Source: Pseudovibrio sp. Alg231-02
GTDB taxonomy: Bacteria; Pseudomonadota; Alphaproteobacteria; Rhizobiales; Stappiaceae
NCBI RefSeq assembly: GCF_900143565.1
Contig: NZ_FREX01000008.1
Coordinates: 225,762-289,761, forward strand
Reading direction: 5' to 3'
DNA: 64,000 nucleotides
Shown: positions 44,815 to 51,951 of the stretch, in pieces
How the letters are laid out: each line of letters starts with the position of its first letter
Numbering within the stretch: the stretch's first letter is position 1
Translations under genes and position numbers: made by a program
Notes under the pieces: model-generated
What the model was told of the DNA's origin: nothing
What the model saw: only the letters and a program-made list of their open reading frames with translations
Databases searched by the model: none

Positions 44815-45869
44815 CGGATAGCCTCCCCGGTGTGTGCATCAAACAAGTGAATGGCTTCAGGTGCTGCATGCAGGTTGACGGTGTCGCCAACGGCAGGCGG
44901 TGTTCTGCCGGAGGCTTTGGCGATGACTTCCTTTTCGCCCACTTTTACATAGGCGAGGGTGTCTGTGCCGAGTGGCTCGATCACGGAAACCTCGCCGGAA
45001 AAGAGGCCTTCGCCTTCCTGAACCAGCAGGGCATCCGGGCGCAAGCCAACGGCGACCTGCTGATTTTCACTGAGCTTGGTGGTTGGCACCTGAACTGAGG
45101 TGCCATTGTCCAGAGCGATCGTTTCTCCCTTCACAATGCCATTCAGCATGTTCATGGAAGGGGCACCGATGAACTGAGCTACAAAGATGTTTGCAGGTTC
45201 ATAGAAGACTTCGAATGGTGTGCCGACCTGCTGGATGTGACCGTCTTTCATGATCACGATACGGTCTGCCATGGTCATGGCTTCGACCTGATCGTGTGTC
45301 ACGAAGATGATGGTGTTTCCAACGCGCTGGTGAAGCTTTTTGATCTCCAGTCGCATCTGGGTGCGTAGCTGTGCGTCTAGATTGGATAGAGGCTCGTCAA
45401 ACAGGAAAGCAGCTGGATCACGCACCATGGCGCGGCCAATGGCGACGCGCTGGCGTTGTCCGCCGGAAAGCTGGTTCGGCTTTCTGTCGAGCAGGTCCGT
45501 CAGTTCCAGAATGCCGGAGACTTCATTGATACGCGCGTCCTTCTCGTCCTTGGAGAGTTTGGAGGTGCGCAACCCGAAGCCGATGTTCTTTCGCACTGTC
45601 ATATGCGGATAGATCGCGTAGTTCTGGAAGACCATGGCGATGTTGCGTTCTTTGGGTTCCATGTCGTTGACCACATCACCGCCGATGCGGATGTCGCCTG
45701 CGGAAATTTCCTCCAGACCTGCGATCATGCGCAGGGTGGTGGATTTGCCACAACCGGACGGGCCAACCAGAACAACGAACTCACCGGACTGGATGTCCAG
45801 ATTGATGCCATGCAGGACCTGAGTGTCCCCGTAGGACTTAACGAGATTGTTTAGGGATACGGTGGTCAA
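44811..45869 (-). CDS. Sugar ABC importer ATPase (UgpC/MsmK-like)
   Basis: A 352-residue CUT1-type ATPase: Walker A GPSGCGKST, signature LSGGQRQRVA, Walker B AFLFDEPLSNLD, H-loop VTHDQVEAMT, then a C-terminal MalK-type regulatory domain (about residues 240-350). It energises the two permeases at 47358-49131. It lies four bases after the lyase gene, an uncommon place because an enzyme gene sits between permeases and ATPase. Confidence 0.94.
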   Translation of the reverse strand: MTTVSLNNLVKSYGDTQVLHGINLDIQSGEFVVLVGPSGCGKSTTLRMIAGLEEISAGDIRIGGDVVNDMEPKERNIAMVFQNYAIYPHMTVRKNIGFGLRTSKLSKDEKDARINEVSGILELTDLLDRKPNQLSGGQRQRVAIGRAMVRDPAAFLFDEPLSNLDAQLRTQMRLEIKKLHQRVGNTIIFVTHDQVEAMTMADRIVIMKDGHIQQVGTPFEVFYEPANIFVAQFIGAPSMNMLNGIVKGETIALDNGTSVQVPTTKLSENQQVAVGLRPDALLVQEGEGLFSGEVSVIEPLGTDTLAYVKVGEKEVIAKASGRTPPAVGDTVNLHAAPEAIHLFDAHTGEAIR

Positions 45870-45873
45870 TCGA

Positions 45874-47361
45874 TCACTCCTGCACTAGTTTTGCAAAAGC
45901 AGCGCTGCGCACTAAAGTGGCCTGCACGCTTTGATCTGCAAATGATTTGTTTTTGGCTCTCAGGGCTTTGGCGGACTGCTTGTAAGTTTCCAAAGCAGCA
46001 TCCAATGCACTTGGAGCAGGCCCGCCGGGGCGGGTGCGAATAGCAACGAAATTCTCAGCACTGACAGCATGCATGAACTGGTCTTCGCTCATGTTGGATA
46101 CCTTTTGAGCATGTGCCTCAAAGGCCTTGCCAAATGGGTCAAAACCATCACGCAGTGGCTTTTGCTCTGCGATCACTGCCTTGGCTGTGTCTGCTGCAAT
46201 CTCATGGGCCTGACGGAAGGAGAGACCTTCCTCACGCACCAGTGTATCCGCCAGTTCTGTGATGGTGATGCAGGAGGCGTTCGTGTTTTTCGCAACGCGC
46301 TCTTCGTTGATGGAGCTTGCTGCGATCAGTGCTGCAAAAAGATCCAGCACACGACTGCCGCTTTCAAAGGCGGCATACCCTGCTTGCTGCACTTCACCCT
46401 CACTGTCGTTCATGTCAGTGAACGGAGTGTTGTGCATGGTGCCGACGATTGCATCGCACCTGCCAACTGTGACCGATGCCAGATGGCGCAGGTGCTCGAT
46501 TGGCACTGGATTACGCTTTTGCGGCATGATGGAAGAGATCTGCACCAAGCTGTTTGGCACGTAGAGCTGTCCTACCTCAAAGGCGCTCCAGAACTGCATG
46601 TCCTGAATGACACGGCCCAGATGCAGGAACATGAGTTTCATGGCCGAGTAGAGGCCCGTCACGTAATCTACTGAGGCAATGCAACCATAGGAGTTGAGCA
46701 GAGGCTCGCTGAAGCCAAGCAGCTGCGCCATACGCTCCCGATTGATTGGGAAGCCGGAGGTGGTGATGGCCGCTGCGCCCATTGGGCAGTGATCAATGCC
46801 AGCTCTTGCCAGATTCAATCGCTCCAGATCACGCAGCAGCACTTCCAGCGCGGCGGACAGATAATGTCCGAAGGTGGATGGTTGTGCCGGTTGCCCATGG
46901 GTGTAGGCAACAATGAGCGTTTCTTTCTCAATCTCAGCTTTCTTGATCAGCACATCACACAGATGCAGAGCTTGCTGGGTGAGGGCATCACAACGTTTTG
47001 CCAGCGCCAGCTTGAAGACCGTGTGGTCCATGTCATTGCGCGAGCGGGCTGTGTGCAGCATGCCAGCGATGTCAGGGCCCAGCCGTTTTTTCAGCTCAGC
47101 TTCAACGAGGAAGAAATAGTCCTCGTATTCGCCTGTGTATTCCGGATCAGCGTCAGCCAGGTCCTTTTCGATCTCAAGCAATGCATTGGCGATTTGCTTG
47201 CCGGTTTCAACTGGAACAATCCCAGTCTCGCATAGCATCACCAAATGGGCCTGATTGATCTGAGTGATCGAGGCGACATGATGTGCTTTGACCCCTTCAA
47301 AGAGTGGTGCGAGCACCGTGTCTTTGTAGACAGGATGGGGGAATTTGGAACTGTCGATCAT
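45874..47361 (-). CDS. Argininosuccinate-lyase-like enzyme (fumarase/aspartase superfamily)
   Basis: A 495-residue lyase. It has the HTARSRND motif, the THGQPAQPSTFGHYL region with the catalytic His, and the signature SSIMPQKRNPVPIEHLR with the catalytic serine loop. Family members eliminate fumarate from N-substituted aspartates; argininosuccinate is only one substrate. Its place inside a sugar-importer operon (four-base overlap with the permease gene, four bases before the ATPase) argues for a catabolic role on an imported aspartate or amino-acid conjugate rather than arginine synthesis (inference). Start ATG 47361. Confidence 0.85.
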   Translation of the reverse strand: MIDSSKFPHPVYKDTVLAPLFEGVKAHHVASITQINQAHLVMLCETGIVPVETGKQIANALLEIEKDLADADPEYTGEYEDYFFLVEAELKKRLGPDIAGMLHTARSRNDMDHTVFKLALAKRCDALTQQALHLCDVLIKKAEIEKETLIVAYTHGQPAQPSTFGHYLSAALEVLLRDLERLNLARAGIDHCPMGAAAITTSGFPINRERMAQLLGFSEPLLNSYGCIASVDYVTGLYSAMKLMFLHLGRVIQDMQFWSAFEVGQLYVPNSLVQISSIMPQKRNPVPIEHLRHLASVTVGRCDAIVGTMHNTPFTDMNDSEGEVQQAGYAAFESGSRVLDLFAALIAASSINEERVAKNTNASCITITELADTLVREEGLSFRQAHEIAADTAKAVIAEQKPLRDGFDPFGKAFEAHAQKVSNMSEDQFMHAVSAENFVAIRTRPGGPAPSALDAALETYKQSAKALRAKNKSFADQSVQATLVRSAAFAKLVQE

Positions 47362-48236
47362 CCTTTGAGCCCTGCCATTACTACGCCGCGAATGATATAG
47401 CGCTGGAATACCAGGAATACGATCAGGGTCGGGATGGTTGAAATTGCTGCGCCTGTCATGATCAGTTCCCACTCCACCTGCGCTTCTACTGAGAAGGTGG
47501 TGAGGCCAACGGGCAGGGTGTACATTTCCTGACTGTTGGTGACGATGAGTGGCCAGATGAAGGCTGTCCAGTTGCCGAGGAACACGAAGATTGCCAGAGC
47601 TGCCAAAGCTGGGCGTACCAGCGGCATGGCCACGGTCCACCAGATCTGCAGTTCGTTGAGGCCATCAATGCGCGCAGCTTCCAGGAAGTCGTCCGGCACA
47701 GTTTCAAAGAATTGTTTCATAAGGAAGGTGCCAAAGGCTGTCATGAGACCCGGGAACATGATGCCCCAGTAGGTGTCGAGCCAACCGAACGCAGAGCTCA
47801 TCAGGTACCACGGAATAACCAGCATTTCGGTTGGGATCATCAAGGTCGACAGGATGGCGATGAAGATGATGTAGCGGCCCGGGAAGGTGTACTTGCACAG
47901 GACGTAACCGACGAGGCTGTCGAATAGCACGTTACAGATGGTGGTGATGGTTGCGATAAGCAAAGAGTTGGTGAACCAGCCGAAGAAGCGGCCATCTTCC
48001 AGAACATAGGTGTAGTTCTCGATGGTTGGCTCTTCCGGGATGAGGTTCAGGTTGTAGACCTCAAACGGGTATTTGAATGAGGTGGACAACATGAAGACGA
48101 TTGGCATGATCATAGCGATGCCGCCTGCAAACAGCAGGAGCCAACGGATGAACTGCGCCTGACTGCGTTTTCTGCGGGCAGAATTGCGCAGGGCCGAGGC
48201 CTTCTTGCTTGTGTCTAGAGTATCTGAGAAAGCCAT
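47358..48236 (-). CDS. Sugar ABC importer permease (MalG/UgpE-like)
   Basis: A 292-residue permease with six hydrophobic helices. After a basic N-terminus it has LLLFAGGIAMIMPIVFMLSTSFK, and later the coupling loop EAARIDGLNELQIWWTVAMPLVRPAL. CUT1-family permeases of this type handle oligosaccharides, glycerol phosphate or related solutes. It is one base after the partner permease gene. Confidence 0.93.
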   Translation of the reverse strand: MAFSDTLDTSKKASALRNSARRKRSQAQFIRWLLLFAGGIAMIMPIVFMLSTSFKYPFEVYNLNLIPEEPTIENYTYVLEDGRFFGWFTNSLLIATITTICNVLFDSLVGYVLCKYTFPGRYIIFIAILSTLMIPTEMLVIPWYLMSSAFGWLDTYWGIMFPGLMTAFGTFLMKQFFETVPDDFLEAARIDGLNELQIWWTVAMPLVRPALAALAIFVFLGNWTAFIWPLIVTNSQEMYTLPVGLTTFSVEAQVEWELIMTGAAISTIPTLIVFLVFQRYIIRGVVMAGLKG

Positions 48237-48237
48237 A

Positions 48238-49131
48238 TTACTTATCCCTCATGACGCGCAGTTGCAGCAGGCTGACGACAAGCAAAACGGTGAACAGAAC
48301 AACTGTTTGTGCTGCCGCATACCCCATGTCAAAAGAGTTGAAGGCCGTGTCATAGATCATCAGAACCAACGGCTTGGTGGAGTTGAGCGGGCCGCCGGGA
48401 TCATTCGTGGTCATGTTGAAGACCTGATCGAAGATGCGCAGGAAGCCAATGGAGGAGAAGACAACCAGGAAGACGATGGTTGGCTTGAGAAGAGGAATGG
48501 TGATCTCGGTTAGCGTTTCCCACGCAGAAATGCCATCAATGCGGGCTGCTTCATAATAGGTTTGCGGAATAGCGCGCAGACCAGCCATGAAGATGATGAC
48601 CTGAAAGCCCAGTCCTGCCCAGATGGCCGGTGCCAGAATGGATGGCAGTGCAAAGGTGGTTGAGTTCAGGAACGGGATCTGCGGGATGCCGAAGGTGGCC
48701 AGCGTGTTATTGAAGACGCCGATTGGAACCGGCTGGTAGAACCAGCGCCAGACCCACGCCATTGCGACCGCACTGGTCATGAATGGCAGGAAGTACAATG
48801 CCCGGATCGTGCCATGCATGAAGCGTAGTTTGTCGAGATGGAACGCGATTACGAAGGCAAGGAGCAGGGAGCTTGGTGTTCCCAAAATCAAATAGAGGAA
48901 GGTGTTGCCGAACACTTTCCAGAATGTGGGATCACTGAACAGCTTTACATAATTGTCGAACCCGGTCCAATTGCGGGAGCCGAGCAGGTTCCATTCCTGA
49001 AAAGAGAGCAGAATAGCGTTCGCTGTTGGATAGAAGCGCACGACTACATAAAAAACGATTGGGATGGCAAGTAGCCCCCACGCCCAGACGATCTGCTTTT
49101 GCGAGATCGAGAGCCTCTTATAAATCCCCAA
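48238..49131 (-). CDS. Sugar ABC importer permease (MalF/UgpA-like)
   Basis: A 297-residue permease with six hydrophobic helices. Coupling loop EAARIDGISAWETLTEITIPLLKP lies near residue 205. The N-terminus WAWGLLAIPIVFYVVVRFYPTANAILLSF is typical. It follows the binding-protein gene after a 192-base gap that contains a strong hairpin (49265) and a degenerate repeat (49159). Confidence 0.93.
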   Translation of the reverse strand: MGIYKRLSISQKQIVWAWGLLAIPIVFYVVVRFYPTANAILLSFQEWNLLGSRNWTGFDNYVKLFSDPTFWKVFGNTFLYLILGTPSSLLLAFVIAFHLDKLRFMHGTIRALYFLPFMTSAVAMAWVWRWFYQPVPIGVFNNTLATFGIPQIPFLNSTTFALPSILAPAIWAGLGFQVIIFMAGLRAIPQTYYEAARIDGISAWETLTEITIPLLKPTIVFLVVFSSIGFLRIFDQVFNMTTNDPGGPLNSTKPLVLMIYDTAFNSFDMGYAAAQTVVLFTVLLVVSLLQLRVMRDK

Positions 49132-49158
49132 AACCGCCCCCTGGTTATAGCCGGAATT

Positions 49159-49210
49159 GCAGCAGTTCGCTCAGAATATGAGTCATGAGACTGCTCTAAC
49201 TATTTGTTTT
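49159..49210. repeat. Possible degenerate third copy of the dispersed repeat
   Basis: GCAGCAGTTCGC ... GAGACTGCTCTAA ... TATTTGTTTT resembles the left hairpin and T-rich spacer of the repeats at 8101 and 9257, with the same arm spacing but many changes and no right half. It lies in the gap between binding-protein and permease genes. Confidence 0.35.
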
Positions 49211-49264
49211 AAGGTGTTTTATGGCTCTGCTAAAGGAGCCTTTGCCCTACATGCTGTCTTGATG

Positions 49265-49292
49265 GTGTGGGGGCAAGGTGGAGCCCCCACAC
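49265..49292 (-). terminator. Intercistronic hairpin after the sugar binding-protein gene
   Basis: A perfect 10-bp stem GTGTGGGGGC/GCCCCCACAC around an 8-base loop, 31 bases past the binding-protein stop on the minus strand. No T-run follows; more likely an mRNA-stabilising or partial-attenuation hairpin favouring binding-protein expression. Confidence 0.6.
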
Positions 49293-49323
49293 ACATACGT
49301 TTTGATAGACCGTCGCGTGATGC

Positions 49324-50577
49324 TTAGTTGTAGTAGTCGTCGAGGATCTTCTGCTCTTCGCCTGCTGCCTGAGCAAGAGAGCCATCTACAGACTGATCTT
49401 GAAGACGCATACGTCCAACCATGTCCATCAGAGCCTGACGTTGACCACTTTCGTTGGCGAAGATTGTTGTCTTCGCATAGCCGAGGCCTTTGATGAATGG
49501 GCCGTAGACTTCGTGGTTGGCATTGGCTTCTGTCATCGCTGCAGATGGTTTTGCAGGAAGTTCGCCAACGGTGTTGAGCCAGACTTGCATGGCCTCATCG
49601 GAGGTGACGTATTTCATAAACTTGACGGCAGCATCGTACTTCTCATCGGTGGCTTTGGACGTGATGCCGTTCACCCAGTAAGACGAGTAGTTGGAATGGG
49701 TGCCATCAGCTGCGGCTGGCAGCTCTGCAACGCCCCACTTGAGGCCGCGGACTTTGTTGAGTGCACCGATGCGGAAGGAGCCGTCGATGTGCATACCTGC
49801 GCGGCCTGCTTTAAAGGCGGCCTGTGGCTCATCCATGAAGCCTGCTGCGGTCACTTTGTGAGTGAACTCAAGATCGGAGTAGTACTTCAGAGCGGCTTTG
49901 CCAGCATCTGTGTTGTAGTTCACTTTCTTGTAATTATCCATGTATGGATCGCCGCCGAACTGGCGGATAAGCACTTCGCGGAACCAGTGGTGGTCCTGTG
50001 CGTTCATGCCTGTGGTGATGCCAACGGTGGACAGGTTGCCTGCGCCGTCTTTCTGGGTGAGTTTCTTTGCGGTTTCAACCAGTTCGTCCAGTGTCTTTGG
50101 CGGGCCGTCGATGCCAGCTTTGTCGAACAGGCGCTTGTTGTAGAACAGAGCCAGTGAGCGCACTGCGGTTGGCAGGGCCATGTACTGATCGCCGCGCTTC
50201 ATGGCCTGAACCATTGGGAAGAACTCAGCCTCAATTTCAGCTGGCGGGAAAACGTCGTTTGGAAGTGGCTGAATGAGTTGTGCGTTTACGTAGTCGTTCA
50301 ACCAGCCGTAAAACAGCTGTACCACATCCGGGCCCTGACCTGCAGGGATCGCTGCTGCCACTTTCGTACGGTAATCCGCATACGGGAAGTGGGTCATTTT
50401 CACGGTGATGTCTGGGTTTGCCTTCTCGAAGTTTTCGATCAGGGTTTCCATTGCTTTCACACGTGGCTCAAAGAAATATTGCCAGTACTCAATTTCAACT
50501 GCTTGCGCGCTGCCTGCTGCATACATTGCGCAAGCCGCGGTGGTTGCCCCCAGCATCCACTTTTTCAACTGCTTCAT
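49324..50577 (-). CDS. Sugar ABC importer periplasmic binding protein
   Basis: A 417-residue family 1 solute-binding protein: signal peptide ending AGSAQA, then VEIEYWQYFFEPRVKAMETLIENFEKANPDITVK, and AGQGPDVVQLFYGWLNDYV. It begins the leftward operon of six genes ending with the kinase. The ligand is unknown. It is divergent from the ROK regulator gene across 165 bases. Confidence 0.92.
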   Translation of the reverse strand: MKQLKKWMLGATTAACAMYAAGSAQAVEIEYWQYFFEPRVKAMETLIENFEKANPDITVKMTHFPYADYRTKVAAAIPAGQGPDVVQLFYGWLNDYVNAQLIQPLPNDVFPPAEIEAEFFPMVQAMKRGDQYMALPTAVRSLALFYNKRLFDKAGIDGPPKTLDELVETAKKLTQKDGAGNLSTVGITTGMNAQDHHWFREVLIRQFGGDPYMDNYKKVNYNTDAGKAALKYYSDLEFTHKVTAAGFMDEPQAAFKAGRAGMHIDGSFRIGALNKVRGLKWGVAELPAAADGTHSNYSSYWVNGITSKATDEKYDAAVKFMKYVTSDEAMQVWLNTVGELPAKPSAAMTEANANHEVYGPFIKGLGYAKTTIFANESGQRQALMDMVGRMRLQDQSVDGSLAQAAGEEQKILDDYYN

Positions 50578-50742
50578 AAGACCCTCTCCTAAGTCCTAAA
50601 GTCGGAGCTGCCCTCTATTCCTCGCCCCGGCTTCTTTTGATAAATTGCGAAAAGAAATGTTCTTCTCTTAATATTTCACAATGCTGAACAGATTTAATTC
50701 AATTGAGTTGAGTATTCAAGTGTTTTGATTTAATGGATAGAT

Positions 50743-51942
50743 ATGCATCGAAAAACACCACTTAAAATCATTGGCTCCAACGCCGAAAGAACTCGACTTC
50801 ACAATAGGAAAGTCGTTCTCGGGCACTTACGTTCTCATGGCAAACTGGGGCGAGCAGAACTTGCGCGCCTGACCGGTTTGTCCACACAGGCAATGAGTAA
50901 CATTATAGCTGAATTGGAGAGCGAAGCTCTGATTCTTGCGGGTGAGCGGCAAACAAAAGGGCGTGGTTTGCCTGCGGTGCAATACACTTTAAATCCGGCG
51001 GGTGCTGTTGCGCTGGGGGTGGAGGTTCGCCCCAACGCGATCTTGTGCGCGCTGGTGAATTTTCTTGGCGATACGCTTTACACCAAGCGCATACATATCG
51101 AGAGCAGTGAGCCTGCTGTGGTTTTGCCAACCGTTAAGGCGGCCTGCGATGAGGCTCTTTCATCCATTGGCAAGAACGCACCGCCTGTTTTGGGTGCGGG
51201 AATCGTTATGCCAGGTCCGTTTGGCCGTGTGGGATTGACCGGAGCAGGGAAGGCCGAGCTGGTTGGCTGGGACGATAAAGATCCGCAGGTGCTGTTTGAA
51301 GATGTGCTTCAGGTGCCTGTGCGCGTGGAAAATGATGCGACGGCGGCGGCGATTGCAGAGCAGACAACTGGCTCTGCTACGGATCTGCAATCCTTCTGTT
51401 TTGTTTATTTTGGCACTGGTCTGGGGCTTGGGGTGATCTCCAATGGCGAGATCTTGCGCGGTGCGTTTGGCAACGCGGGTGAGCTGGGGCACGTTGTTGT
51501 GGAGCGGGGCGGGCGACTTTGCTCCTGTGGCAATCGCGGATGCCTTGAAACCTACACCAGCCGTATGGCGGCCAGTGAGTTTTTGCAAAAGCGCGGCAAG
51601 TCTGCCGAGAGCCAGAAGGACCTTTCTGATCTGCTGGCCGTGAATGACCCTGATCTGGATGAGTGGATCTGTGAAGCGGCTGACCCGTTGGCGCAGGCCA
51701 TTGGAACGCTTGAGAACCTGTTTGATCCGGAGGCCGTTATTCTGGGTGGCGCCATGCCGCCAGAGTTGCTTGAGCGGTTGATTGCTCAACTGAACCTGAT
51801 TGATGCGACGGTTTCCGTTCGCGCTGACCGGACTTTGCCGCGTGTCGTGCGTGGAGCATCTGGTTGGATGACTGCGGCTCTTGGAGCGGCAGCGCTGATT
51901 ATACACGACACCTATATTCCAAGTATTTCGAAGGTAGCCTGA
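50743..51942 (+). CDS. ROK-family transcriptional regulator (NagC/XylR-like)
   Basis: A 399-residue protein with an N-terminal winged helix (about residues 20-75: HLRSHGKLGRAELARLTGLSTQAMSNIIAELES) joined to a ROK sugar-kinase-like domain. The zinc-binding CSCGNRGCLET motif and the GTGLGLGVI phosphate region are present. It is divergent from the binding-protein gene and is followed by the PIG-L gene after nine bases, so it probably represses the importer operon and itself until the sugar or its phosphate binds. Confidence 0.92.
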   Translation: MHRKTPLKIIGSNAERTRLHNRKVVLGHLRSHGKLGRAELARLTGLSTQAMSNIIAELESEALILAGERQTKGRGLPAVQYTLNPAGAVALGVEVRPNAILCALVNFLGDTLYTKRIHIESSEPAVVLPTVKAACDEALSSIGKNAPPVLGAGIVMPGPFGRVGLTGAGKAELVGWDDKDPQVLFEDVLQVPVRVENDATAAAIAEQTTGSATDLQSFCFVYFGTGLGLGVISNGEILRGAFGNAGELGHVVVERGGRLCSCGNRGCLETYTSRMAASEFLQKRGKSAESQKDLSDLLAVNDPDLDEWICEAADPLAQAIGTLENLFDPEAVILGGAMPPELLERLIAQLNLIDATVSVRADRTLPRVVRGASGWMTAALGAAALIIHDTYIPSISKVA

Positions 51943-51951
51943 GGGGACACG

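Noticed and set aside
45874..47361. True argininosuccinate lyase for arginine synthesis
   Set aside because: Sequence family fits, but the gene is buried in a sugar-importer operon with four-base overlaps and has no arginine genes nearby; a catabolic lyase is the better reading.
47362..47640. 93-codon upstream extension of the lyase
   Set aside because: Overlaps the permease gene in another frame; ATG 47361 at the permease stop is the normal coupled start.
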